From contig NC_080418.1 of assembly GCF_029873635.1 (NCBI RefSeq), positions 14,115,562-14,179,561 of the forward strand: a stretch of 64,000 bases of DNA. The letters run 5' to 3'. Source of the stretch: Malania oleifera. Lineage: Eukaryota; Streptophyta; Magnoliopsida; Santalales; Ximeniaceae. The position numbers were made by a program, and so were the translations under genes. The notes beneath the pieces were generated by a model. It did no database searches. It saw only the letters and a list, made by a program, of their open reading frames with translations, and was not told where the DNA came from. Shown piece by piece: positions 11,901 through 23,746 of this stretch (position 1 is the first letter of the stretch; each line of letters starts with the position of its first letter).

Positions 11901-13030
11901 GGACATGTTTTACACGGATATGATGATATGAGTATATACATATATGTTTTATACAAATATGAAACGAGATTTATACATACATGTTTTTATCAGATATGAT
12001 GATATGTGATATATACAGACATTATGGTTTTATGCTAACAGATATGATGAACGACCATAAGTTACAGACGAGATGAGTTACATGCCCATGGATACTTATG
12101 AGCATGAACATGTTTATGAGAAATGAAAGCTTTTGAAAATATATTATTATGTATATTGAGTAATGGAAATGAGAACCCGATTGGTTAATGATATGAGAGC
12201 ACGGTATCGTAGCTAGTGATTGAGTTAGTGCAACCACACAGCTCGGGGAGCGTCTTAGAAATGGAAGTCGATTGAGCCTGCAAGAGATGTTGACCGCCCT
12301 TGGGTTCGGACCAGGATACGGTGGGCCAATTGTACTATAGACGAGGTATTTTGACTTAGCCTAGTAGGCCAGCCATGGATAAGTCCTTCTTTCGAACCGC
12401 ACAACCCGATCATGTGGGGTTATTACATGACGGTGATATGAATGAGTTCTTCATTACAGACGTGATACACTCATTTGATTGTATTTTGACTGATATGTTG
12501 TTTTGCACATAGAAATATTTTCTGGGCATGATCATATTTTCTAGAAAAGTATATGGTTGCATATATATATATATATATATGAATGTGGATATGAAAATAG
12601 TTACTAAGATTTCTCAGTTAAATTAATATTTATATGAACATGTTATAATACACTAAATCTCATTAGTCACACACTGATAATAATTTATCCCTCCTTACTG
12701 AGAGGTGTCTCACCCCAAAGATCTTAAACATTTCAGGAAATTCAGGCAACCAAGCGGAGCGAGCTCCGAGATAGAGGAGACATAGTTCCTATAATTCAGG
12801 GTATATTTTTTTATTTTTGGGAGTGAGGATATGTCGTATAGTCCTTGGGATATCAGTTGGATTTTTGGGAGTTATAAGTATTTTTGTGGAGACTCTAGAA
12901 CTCTGGTATTGTACATAAGGATTAGAAGTATTATGTTTTTCCGCTGCATTGACTTTGTTGATGATATTATGGTATTAGAGATGTATGGTTATATATATAT
13001 ATATAATGGTTGAAAAATCAGGGCGTCACA
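10339..13030 (+). repeat. Ty3/gypsy LTR, copy 2 (2.69 kb)
   Basis: It begins TGTAACGTCC after a polypurine tract and ends AATCAGGGCGTCACA at 13030. It shares the (CT)n block (10573-10648), the GAGCTCCGAGATAG block and the final 200 bp with copy 1. It has an expanded 54-bp minisatellite and a long (TA)n at about 11855-11900. Directly at 13031 begins the truncated 3' end of the minus-strand gypsy element, so this LTR marks an insertion or recombination border. Confidence 0.8.
10865..11210 (+). repeat. 54-bp minisatellite inside the LTR, about six units
   Basis: The anchor GATTATATTAGATTTTT (GATTATACTAG in the last) recurs with starts at 10882, 10936, 10990, 11044, 11098 and 11152, a constant step of 54 bp, followed by weaker units to about 11330. 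Each unit carries ATTCCTAGGATTAAATTAAACTG-like sequence. The other LTR copy has only two or three units at the same place. Confidence 0.85.
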
Positions 13031-13199
13031 TCTAAGAATCACTGAAATTTTACCCGACTCTAGGAAGAGCTGGTGGCCACCCACATAGTGGCCCGGTCCC
13101 AAATGTATTGCTAACCCTTACTTATTGCGAAGGAATATCATGGTTACAACAAAAGGTTTCGGGGAGATTACAAATAGCAAAACAAAACTCTCCCTTAAA

Positions 13200-16100
13200 C
13201 CATTCATACTTTAAAACCAAAAATAGAAAGGTTACAACTGAACAAATTAACTATACAACCTACACTAACCAAATATTTACTTGAACCATCACAATTATCT
13301 TATTAATACCGGGCCTCGCTGAAAAGGTGTGGGTACCTCTAGCGTATTTCCTCCTCTAGTTCCCATGAAACTTGCTCAACTGCATGATTACGCTAGAGTA
13401 CTTTCACCAATGGGATTTTCTTGGTGCGTAATTCCTACTCTTTTTGGTCTAAGATCCGAATCGACACCTCTTCATATGATAAGGTATCTCCAAGTTCTAG
13501 CAACTCATACTTTATCACATGCGATGGATCTGGAATGTACTTTTTCAGCATGGATACATGAAACACGTCATGGGTCCTAGACAGTGCTGGGAGTAATGCT
13601 AACCTGTAGGTAACTGAACCAATTCTTACTAGTATTACGAACAACCCAATATACCTAGGGCTTAGCTTACCGTTCTTCCCAAATCTCATAACTCCCTTCA
13701 TTAGTGCAATTCTCAAGAATACATTATCTCCTACACCAAACTCCAACTTCCATCGGCGGGTATCTGCATAACTTTTCTATCGACTCTGAACTGTTTTAAT
13801 TCTTTCTTGAATAAGTTAGATTTTCTTAGAAGTCTCATGTACAATTCCTGGCCTCAGAATTTACCTTTCACCAACTTCATCCCAGTATAATGGAGTTCGA
13901 CACCTCCAGCTGAATAATGCTTTATACGGTGTCATCCCAATACTGGCCTGATAGCTATTATTATAAGCAAATTCGACTAGTGACAGATACTGAATTCAAT
14001 TCCTTCCAAAATCCAACACACAAGCACGCAACATATCCTCCAGTATCTGAATTGTCCTTTTTAACTGTCCATCGGTCTAGCGGTGAAATGGCGTGCTAAA
14101 TGTCAGTTGAGTTACCAAGGCCCTCTGTAAGCTCTTTTAGAACTAGGATGTGAACCATAGGTCCCGATCTGATACAATGGACACTCGCACGCCATGAAAT
14201 CTAACTATCTTCTAAATGTACAATTTTGCCAACCTATTCATGGAGTAGTTAACCCTGATTGGAAGGAAGTGGACAGTTTTTGTTAGACGGTCTACTACTA
14301 CCCAAACAGCATTTTGCCCATGCAGCGGTGGTGGCAACCCCATAACAAAATCCATGGAGATGTGCTCCCACTTCCACTCAAGAATGTGAAGTGGTTGCAA
14401 TGGTCCTACTAGTCTCTGATGCTCGGTCTTCACTTGCTAACATGTCAAGCACTGCTCTACGTATTAGAAAATTTCTCTTTTCATATTACTCCTCCACCAG
14501 AAGGATTCTCACAGATCTCTATACATTTTAGTGCTTCCTGGATGTATTGTGTAAAGGGAGCGATGTACCTATTCCAAAATGGTTCTTTTAATCTCAGCAT
14601 TATTGGGTACACATAATCTAGTACAGAACCTCAAAACTCCATTATCTAAGATATTAAAATCTGGCCTCAGTCCACTCTGTACCGTACCCATAATTTTTAC
14701 CAATTCTGCGTCTTTCATCTGAGTAGTCTTAATCCTCTCTAGTAAAGTGGGCTAAATTACTAGACTCGCAATGAATGCTTGATGACTTCCCTCAACTAGT
14801 TCCATACCAAGCTTTTCTATATTCATCATGATCTGATGTTGGGTTACCATTGCTGATACTGATGCACCCCCTAACTTCCGGCTCAAGGCATCGGCTACCA
14901 CATTAACTTTCCCTGGGTGGTAACTGATGATACAAACGTAATTCTTTATCAATTATAGTCATCTCCTCTGCCTTATATTCAGTTCTTTTTGCATGAAAAA
15001 GTACTTTAGACTTTTATGATTCGTGAAAATTTCACACCTTCCACCATACAGGTAATGCCTCTAGATTTTTAACGCATATACCACTGCCGCTAACTCCAAA
15101 TCATGCTTGGGGTAGTTCTTCTCGTACTCCTTGAGTTGCCGATAAGCATAAGCCACCACTTTTTCCTGTTGCATCAAAACACACCCTAGCCCTATCTGAG
15201 ACGCATCACTATAGATCACAAACACATAATCTCCTAATAGAATAGTCAAAACCGAAGCAGTGACAATTCGTTACTTTAATTCTTGAAAACTTTGCTCACA
15301 ATCATCTGTCCACTCATACTTTACATTTTTCCTCGTCAACCATGTTAGATGACCCGATAATTTAGAAAATCCTTCCACAAACCGGCGATAGTACCCTGCC
15401 AAACCTAAGAAACTCCTAACCTTTTGAACAATCTTCAGTCTTACCCACTCCACTACCACTTCTATCTTACTCGAGCTTATAGAAACATCATCCCCAGATA
15501 TCAAGTGTCCAAGGAATGCAACTTTCTCCAACCAGAATTCACATTTTCTGAATTTAGCATAAAGTTTCTTTTCCCTTAGCAACTATAGTACCAGCCTCAA
15601 ATGATTTTCACACTCCTCGGGACTCCTTGATCATCTATGAATACCACCACAAACTGATCCAGATATTCATGGAAGACCTTGTTCATCAGGTCTAAAAATG
15701 CAAAAGGAGCATTAGTTAGTCCAAATGGCATAACTAAGAATTCATAGTGGTCATACCTGGTTCGGAAAGCAGTCTTTGGAACATCCTCTGATTTGACTTT
15801 CACTTGATGATACCCAGATCAAAAATCGATCTAAGAATAGACTTGTGTTCCTTGGAGTTGGTCAAACAGATCATCAATTCGGGGTAGCGAGTATTTTATT
15901 CTTAATCGTCACTTTATTTATTTCTTGATAGTCGATACACATCCTAATCAGCCCGTCCTTATTTTTAACAAACAAAACTGGTACGCTCTAGGGTGACACA
16001 CTAGGACTAATAAACCCCTTATCCAGTAATTCCTACAATTGCTCCTTCAATTCCTTCAACTCTGCCGGGGCCATTCTGTAGGGAGCCTTAGAGATTGATG

Positions 16101-16700
16101 TCGTCCCTGTAAATAAGTCAACAAAAAATTCAATTTCACGGTCAAGAGGCAACCCAGGTAAATCCTCTAGAAAAATATCTGAGAATTCCCTCACTACTGG
16201 AATATCTTCGACTTTTAATTCTCCCATAGGTGCTTCCTTCACACAAGTTAGGTACCCCTGGCATCCCTCCAGAAGTAACATCCTTGCCTGAATAGCCAAT
16301 AATATATATGGTGGGAAATGCACACATGACCCAACAAACCTGTACTCCTGCTCCCCCGGAGGTATGAACATAACCTCTTTCCTGTAACAATCAATACTGA
16401 CATAATTGGAGGCTAACTAGTCCATTCCCAAAATCACATCAAACATGTACATGTCAAACACTATCAAGTCAGCTGGTAGGATTCTTCCCTAAATATTCAC
16501 TGAATAGCCCTTAAGCACCTTCCTACATACCACAATTGTTCCTGCCGGTGTGGCCACAGATAATTCGACGTCTAATAGCTGAGTTTCTACCCCACACATT
16601 TTGATAAACCCTAAAGATACGAAAGAATATGTTGCTCCTGAATCAAATAAAACAACATATTTAACTGAAAACATAATAATAATACCTGTCACCACATCAC
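13200..16700 (-). pseudogene. Ty3/gypsy pol remnant (minus strand)
   Basis: Protease is at about 16489-16695 with an intact VLFDSGATYSF active-site motif. RT includes [13 protein letters not shown] near 15720 and FIDD near 15640, where YVDD or FVDD is usual. The thumb and connection segment is at 15271-15582, RNase H ([11 protein letters not shown]) near 15200, the integrase core ([13 protein letters not shown]) near 14350 and the tail at 13435-13746. Scattered stops and frameshifts separate these blocks. It retains more coding than the plus-strand copy. Confidence 0.85.
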
Positions 16701-16739
16701 CTGCAGTCTTTGCATCTCCTAGTGTAAGTGCATAAACCC

Positions 16740-17771
16740 GCTCCTAGGCGATAATCCTCTATTGGTTGCCTCGAGATGCTTAGTTGTTTCACCAAAATTT
16801 TTTAGGAACGGGTGTATTACCTGACAACGCACGATAGTCTCATGCGATGTGGCCGGGTTTACTACACCAATAACATATATTCATTCCAACTCGACATTCT
16901 CCCTTATGCCTCATCCAGGGCAAGTAAGGTTTAATTGATTCCCCTGGTATACTCGACTCCCCATCTCCTATCTCTGACCCCCACTGTTTTTGTTCCTCCT
17001 TCACGGTCTTTGACTAGTACCTACTTGAAAACCAGAAGGTGTGGGTCTCTTCCTCTAGCTCTGCAACCCTGCACTTCTCTTCCAACTCATCTCTACTACA
17101 GTGTCTTTATCCACCAGCTTCGAGAAATCCCGCACCTATTAGATCGCCATCTTCTCGTAAATCTCCTGCATCATGCCTTTCTCAAATCTCTGTGTATTTT
17201 TGGACTCATTTGGAATCATATATGGGGCAAAACGAGACAGCTCAACAAACTTAGTTGCATACTGCTACACAGTCAAGTGCCCTTGGGTTAGGTTTAGAAA
17301 TTCCTCTGCCTTAGCATCCCTAGTGGAGGCGGGGAAGTAACGATCGAAGAAGATCTCTTTGAAATGGTTTCAGGTCAGTGCTACGGGTACTGACCTCTGC
17401 TCCTCAAGTAGCTTCACAACTAGCCACCACCGCTCGGCCTCTCCCGTCAACCTAAATGCAGCATAGAGGACTTTCTGCTCATTAATGCAATGCAACACTG
17501 CCAGTATTTTCTCAATCCCCTGTATCCAATTCTTTACAATAGTTAGCTTGGCTCCTCCTGAGAAAGCTGGGGGATTCATCTGGATAAATTGTTCTATGGT
17601 ACATCCCTAGCCAGCTGGTGGGCAGTTCTGTTCCCCTGAATTTCTTGCGATCTCTGTCATAACCTACTGGGCTATACTACGCAGAACTATATCATAATCA
17701 TTGCCACCCTTGCGGGAAGGTCTCACCTTGCTACTACCTCCGACATTAGCATTGTTATTCTCAAGGTCCAT
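16740..17771 (-). pseudogene. Ty3/gypsy gag remnant (minus strand)
   Basis: The reading starts at ATG 17771. The capsid region contains [12 protein letters not shown] and the [12 protein letters not shown] segment near 17430. The zinc knuckle near 16840-16890 reads CYWCSKPGHIA with a stop and a tyrosine in place of the last cysteine, so the CCHC finger is broken. Position-for-position likeness to the plus-strand gag at 2654-3770 confirms the family and shows which plus-strand stops are new. Confidence 0.7.
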
Positions 17772-18171
17772 CTTGAAAATAGAACAGAATAGTCTAAGAA
17801 TCCTAATATCATAACAGGATCGATGCATTTATCTAACTAAAAAACCATAAAATATCCTCATACAACCAACCAACTTAACGTCCATGATCCAAATTTAAGA
17901 TTCGGTCTTACTGCTCAGAAACAAAACCAACGATAGTTTGCCATGACTTTCTTGAAACTGTCATCTTAGGAAAATCACAGAAACGACCACGGAATTCCTG
18001 CCTCCAGGCTGCAAGACAAAACCTCAAATTCCTATCTTATCCTCCAATAATGTCTTACTACAATCCTGATCTACCCATTTTCCTACCCTTGTCAAGATAT
18101 ATTACTATACTCTGGTATTGTTATTCGCGGAAGTCTATAAAACCTAGCAACCTAGACTCTGATACCACAAC

Positions 18172-19800
18172 TGTAACAACTTGTAAATTTTTCACTATAT
18201 AAATATACTTTGATATCATAACAAAAACCACCCATCCCCCAAGTGGGATACCAGGTACACCCGCCCATAATCTAGACTGTAGACCAAACAGCGAAAACAT
18301 AAGATACATAATTCCCAGATACAATACCAGAGTTCTAATATTACCATAAATACATACATATTCCCCAAGAGATCCATAATATATCCCAAGATACACAAAG
18401 CATGACCCTGTCTTACAAATACTTACCCTGAACTTACAATATCTAAGCATTCTCTCTCTCGAAGCTCGCTAAGCTTGGCTTCCTAGATTTCCTGAAATAT
18501 TAAAGTTATTGGAGTGAGACACTTCTCCGTAAGACAGAATAAATTATTATCATTGTATGGCAACATGAGTTTTAGTATAGCATAAGTATATCCTTTAAGT
18601 AATTAACTTAAACTGATAAATTATGTAAATTTGTACTCACGCCTATGTATTTGGAAAGTACGTACTTTTCAAAATAAACATACTTTTGTAATAGATTCCT
18701 CTATGTACGTGAATCATCTATTATATATATACTTTAAAGAATTTTTTCCTAAATGGACATCCTATATCATCATGTAATAACCCCACATGATTGGGTTGTG
18801 CAGCCCGAAGGCGAAACTTAGCATTGGCTAGCCTACCAAGTTAAGTCAAACTATACATGTCTGTAAGTACGATTGGCCTACCCAACCTAGTCCGGACTAC
18901 TAGGGGGTACTCTACACTCTTCTGGACTCAATCGACTATCCAATGACCAGCACTCTTACTATAGTATGATTGCACTAATATAACATAATTGCTACGGTAT
19001 CGTGCTCTGTACATAATTGGTCCATCGGGATTCTTATACGATATAGTACTATTTAGAACATAAACAATAGCAAGTATTCATTTTCACATTTTCATATAAA
19101 TTTGGTCATATTCATAATTCATATAAAACCTGTCATATTCATAATTCTGAATAATTCTGTAGTATCATGATCTGTATAAATCTTTCATATCATGATCTGT
19201 TTATATCTATCATATCATGATTCTGTATAAATCTGTCAAATCATGAATTCTGTATAAATCTATACTATGTTGTTTATCCTCATAAAATATACTATCAAGT
19301 TTATTTATACAGTAATAAATTTATTTCTCATGCCACACAATTTGAGTAAATATTTCACAATATAATAATCTGCCTGGGAAAAACTATATTATTCTGCTAT
19401 AAATAATGGTATAATCATCTCTAAGGTTTACTCTAACTCAAATTCCAGATTTTGCCCCAAAACATACATATAATAATTCAAAATTACCATTCACATATGC
19501 CTGAATACTCAGAAAATTATATATATTATTTTTGTAATCAAGTACTACAATTTAAACAGTTAAATTTTCTGAAAATAACTGACATAATCTATTCCCCTTA
19601 CCTTAGCCATGGAATGGTGCCTACGACGTCTCAACGACGAATCCACTCCAGTTAAAATGTTCAGGAGCGAAGTTGTGACCTGAATATGGTGTTCGTTTTT
19701 TTATTTGGCTTACAGACAAAGAGAAAATCTAGAGAGAGAAAGTGAGAGTTTGAGGAGAGAGAGAGAGGGGGGGAATTTGGTTCGGGGGATCTTCAAATCA
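18172..19800 (-). repeat. 5' LTR of the minus-strand gypsy element, truncated
   Basis: The 3' end of the LTR (TGTAACAACTTG in window orientation) directly abuts the tRNA-Met primer-binding site. The block around 18775-18900, with CCCCACATGATTGGGTTGTG, matches the inverted block at 9080-9120 and 12370-12425 in the plus-strand LTRs. The GA-rich run near 19725-19770 matches their (CT)n block. The first 170 or so bases of the LTR are absent; at about 19800 the sequence changes to a copia fragment. Confidence 0.75.
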
Positions 19801-20409
19801 ATTTCAATACGTGCAAGATACTAAGGAGTTTGGGTTGTTTTACAAAAAGGGAGAAAAATCAAATTTGTTTTGTTTCGCAGATAGTGATTATACAGGAGAT
19901 TCAGATGATCGAAAAAGTACATCTGGGTATGTTTTCATGATGGAGACAGGAGTCATTTCATGGTCGTCAAAGAAACAACCAATTGTCACATTATCAACTA
20001 CTAAAGCTGAATTTGTTGCTACAACACCTTATGCTTGTCAAGTTATTTGGCTAAAGAAAATTCTTAAATAGGTGCATTTCGAACAAGATGGATCTACTCT
20101 CATTTATTGTGACAACAATTCGGCAATAAAGCTTTCAAAAAATCTAGTTATGCACGGTTGAAGGAAGCATATAGATGTGAAGTATCATTTCTTGAGAGAT
20201 CTCACTAATGATAGAGTCATTACTCTAATTTACTACTGAAGTGAAGACCAGATTGCTGATGTTCTTACCAAGCCCCTCAAATTGCCTGCATTTTAGAAGT
20301 TAAGAAAGTTGCTTGGTGTTTGCACTTTGGATAATCCAATTTGAGGGAGGGCGCTTCGGAACTAACATTCACTAAACTGAATGTTGAAACATCAGTTTAA
20401 GGAAGGAAT
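19801..20409 (+). pseudogene. Ty1/copia RNase H fragment (3' end of pol)
   Basis: An open stretch of 86 codons at 19811-20071 encodes a copia RNase H: FADSDYTGDSDDRKSTSGY, then VISWSSKKQPIVTLSTT and KAEFVATTPYACQVIWLKK. The reading continues in the same family after stops (HFEQDGSTLIYCDNNSAIKL near 20080). One stop in HG*RKHI fits CGA to TGA. Upstream pol and gag are missing at the 19800 border, so this is a 3'-end relic feeding into the LTR at 20410. Confidence 0.85.
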
Positions 20410-20661
20410 TGTTAAAAAGTTAAGGTTTTTTTTATTTTTTATTTATTTTCCTGTTTTTTAGGATGTTCAGCCGTAAGATTCTATCTTTACACGTTGAGTT
20501 GTGATCTATAGGAGTTTGTTTACACTTTTAGAAGTACTTGTGTTTAGTATCTATTTTTATGCTTTTTACTTTTGTGTATTAGCCTATATAAAGGCTGTTT
20601 GTATGAATAATGTGTGAAGTATCTCCTATCGAAAAGCTCCTCTCTCCTCTTATATCTATCA
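20410..20661 (+). repeat. Short Ty1/copia 3' LTR (about 250 bp)
   Basis: It starts TGTTAAAAAGTTAAGG after the purine-rich GGAAGGAAT. It contains a good TATA box, CCTATATAAAGG, near 20583 and ends near TATCTATCA at about 20661. The right end is uncertain because no paired 5' LTR or primer-binding site is present. Size and arrangement fit an Ale/Retrofit-type copia LTR, which is an inference. Confidence 0.6.
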
Positions 20662-20728
20662 ATGTATTTGCTGGGATTTCTTTCTTTCTTTCTTCTTTTT
20701 GCTCTTGTTTTTCTCTTGCTCCTCCAGG

Positions 20729-21441
20729 TTTGGTCTCTTCCTTCTTAGATCAAACAGACATTGGAATTCACCCACTCCTGCACTGCAGAAAGTCCGGGAC
20801 TGGGAATCATTCTACGCCCTCAAGCCTCAAGCCGATGGTTCCAGGGTCACTCCCCATCATCGTGCAGAACCAATATTACTTTCTTAAGCTAAATTAGTCT
20901 TTGTGGGTCGGAAGAAATTGTTTGGTCCTTGTTAAGAGGTTAAAAAAAAAAAAAAAAATTGGGGCTGAAATTCCTATGGCCCTTTAGTCGAGTAGTTAAA
21001 GAGTTTTTTGGACATGAAATTCTTGGTCTAATTATTCAGATGATGACCGAACTAAAAATTTTAGTGAGTTGAGTTACAAATAATTATCTACAAATTTTTT
21101 TGATTAAATTGGGAGTTAAACTGGACCAAATGTTCAGCCCTTTCTACTTGAGACAACTCTGAAGTCGAAACTAATTTCATCAAAATTAGTTTATGCTAAC
21201 GTTCAACAACTAAGTTGATCAGTCACATTCTTTGAGGTAGAAATTGATTTTAAAAACGTTAAACTTCTGGAGGACATGAATTGCAAAAGTAGTGGTTAAT
21301 TATTTTCTTAATCTTAGCCACTAATTTTTCTTATTCTTTCATGCTGCATCATTTTGCAGGAAATTCAGAAAATAATTCTTCTTTTGGCCAAGTAAGCTCG
21401 CTCTATGGGGAACAACAATTATCTGCTGCATTTCTATCATA
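20729..21441 (+). other. Two possible 3' exons of an unassigned plus-strand gene
   Basis: A long pyrimidine tract (20675-20728) ends in CTCCAG. It is followed by an open frame to 20887 that reads protein-like (SPTPALQKVRDWESFYALK, then QADGSRVTPHHRAEP). A second strong acceptor, TTTTGCAG, near 21360 is followed by NSENNSSFGQVSSLYGEQQ and a stop at about 21441. I find no donor that clearly joins the two, and I do not recognise the protein. The copia LTR just upstream could have cut off the 5' part. This may be a broken gene or chance. Confidence 0.2.
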
Positions 21442-22764
21442 AAAGCTGGGGATGTTTAACAGTTTAGACTATATCTTAATGGTCTTTGAAGAAATTCTGA
21501 ATGCAGAAATCCGTATTACCCCCTTTGTCCAAGCACGTAACGATGAGATTATGGGTGGGCAACTCTTACCGGGACTCGGGAGGGGCATGAGAAAAGAGCC
21601 TCTGGCCATAGTAGTCTAGCTCCTCCGGCCAGTAGGTCCTCTCCCTGACCACCCCCATTCCATGACCTGCCAGCCAAAGTCTCGCACACATTCAAACTGA
21701 GCTCAAGTTTTTTCCATTCTCAAGCGTTACGCTCAACTTAAAAAGGGACTGAACCACTCCAAACTCCAAATGTTGATGGTACAATCATCTCATATAAAGG
21801 CCAACTAGCGCCATCTTGGAAACAACACCTACAATACAGAGGATTATGAAACTCCAGAAAAATGTTCTGCATTTTCTATGTTCGCAAGCTAATAGGGAGA
21901 TCAGAAAGATCAATATACTATTTATGTCCATTTTTCACTTATAATCTTCTTAACATTAACTGAATATTTTTATGGTTAATATGTAAACTCAACATTAATA
22001 TGAACTCTTGAAACTTAAATGGAGTGTATAGCTAATCACTTATACATTCGGTGTAATTTACACAAACATTTTAAGCAAACACATGTTGCGCTTACAATTT
22101 TTCCCAACAAAATGTTAGACATTTGAACATTGAGGGCTTGTTTGTTCATTTGGGGCTTTCTCAAACAGTTAATGGCATGAAAAAGAGGCCACTTTGTGTC
22201 GGGAAGCCACCCCCCATCCAGCTCTGGAAAGCAGACCCAATAGATTCTCTAATGACAAACATCACTTGGGTTCTTCTCAATTCAACTCCAAACTTTGCAA
22301 CCCAGTGAGTTGAAAGAGGAAGGCATAAGAATTTTTAAACTGGTTAAAAAAAGAAGCCATTTCTGAAGAGTTCTCCTGAGCTTGCCCATCACCACTCCAC
22401 CACTGTTGTCAAGTATTCGTACATTTACAGGCTATGGAACAGTATATTAATATTTATATACATGTATTTAGTGCTTAATGCACTGAATTGTGGAATTCTT
22501 TGAGATTTCATTTATTTAATCTACTAGGAATTTGTATATCTTGTTTGGATATATAACTAAAACTGTAGATATAATATATGTTATTATATTAATTATGTTA
22601 TTATAACATCAAAATCCAGAAAAAAAATAAAAAATAAATTGGCCACATGCAATAAGGTATTGCAATGTGGATCGATCCAAAACCCTCACAAACTACAAGA
22701 GATAAATTCAATAGAAATCACCTTGTTAGTTAAGCGACAAATTTTCCATTGCTCTCAGAAAGTT
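21442..22764. other. Non-coding stretch
   Basis: AT-rich intergenic sequence. A short GC-richer block at about 21530-21720 and a 61-codon open frame at 22123-22308 have no recognisable family or splice context. I see no repeat with defined ends. Confidence 0.4.
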
Positions 22765-23746
22765 TTAGCTGAATTCTGCAGCACGGTTATCATCTGAACT
22801 GTAGACTGATGATGAAACAAAATTAAATGTATTAGAAACAGCATTCAAGAAGAGCTTATGTCATAAATAAAATCAAAGTGAGAATGAAAATATTATCAAT
22901 TGTTTAGATTAGAAGAGCTTATATCATAATAATGTGCCTGATATTCAAATAGAAAAGTGCTAATACGATTTCCTATAATAATACTACTTGATGTCCAAAA
23001 GAAGCTATTCGTTACAAAGTAATAGCAAAAATAAGTTCAATCAGCAAGACTATGTCACATGTGTAAAGATATCACATTGCAAGTAATTTCCATAAAAAAT
23101 ACAAGAAATATTATGAAATGATAGTATAATACGATTTGCTTGAAATGGAACATCAATTACAGCTTCTGGAAGCTTAGGTACGATGATCTCATGAACTACA
23201 ACCAATCATGTTGTAGGTGAGTGCATCAAGGAGCATCCATCTCTCTCAGGGTATAGGATCATAAAAAGAATAAGGGAGTGCATATTCAAGTCACTCCCTT
23301 TCAAACTAAATCTTCCATTTTGTAAGTATAGTGATGCACTCTCTTGATGTGCAAAATTTGGATGTCTAGGTAGCATGGAAGGCATCGCAGTTCTCTTGGA
23401 GACTGCTCTATATACGGCCAATGGAGTTTTCTTTTGGACACAAGAATTAGACAGTACAAATATGCATCCAGCAATCATAAATTTCAGTGCCTTTCTTAAA
23501 CTTGTAAGTTTTGATTATGAAATGAAGCAGGTGATCAGTGACATAATACTAGACCTTAAAAGTGTTATTCATCCAGGCACATCAAGCATGCTCCATGTGG
23601 AACACATATAACATGCATACATACACAGAAATGAGTTAACTAACCTTGCTGAAGTGAAAGATCTTGAGCTCTTCTCTCAGAAATAACTTTAGAATTTAGA
23701 AACCAATCTGGACCATCAATGCTAGCAGTGATCCACGACAAATAAT
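22765..23746 (-). CDS. Two 3'-terminal exons of an unassigned minus-strand gene
   Basis: Exon A, 23746-23645 (102 bp), lies between a TCACAG acceptor and a GTTAGT donor and encodes YLSWITASIDGPDWFLNSK plus VISERRAQDLSLQQ. Exon B, 22805-22765 (41 bp), follows a TCATCAG acceptor and encodes YSSDDNRAAEFS and a stop. The phases fit exactly: G at the end of A plus TC from B makes valine. That agreement supports a real C-terminus of 47 residues. I do not recognise the protein. A possible 5' untranslated exon ends with CTTCTG|GTAAGT near 25690, and intermediate exons were not found. Confidence 0.4.

Larger units (their letters stand above)
13031..19800 (-). mobile_element. Ty3/gypsy chromodomain-type element, minus strand, truncated at both ends
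   Basis: Read on the minus strand, the order is 5' LTR (18172-about 19800, its start missing), primer-binding site TGGTATCAGAG (about 18157-18168, initiator tRNA-Met type), leader, gag from 17771, protease, RT, RNase H, integrase and tail. The last 80 or so internal bases, the polypurine tract and the 3' LTR are missing where 13031 meets the plus-strand LTR. It is the same family as the element at 2310-9716 but less damaged; runs of about 110 codons survive in RT and integrase. Confidence 0.85.

Noticed and set aside
23206-23478. 90-codon minus-strand frame
   Set aside because: It lies in the intron between the two phase-matched exons of the unassigned gene and shows no splice sites of its own.
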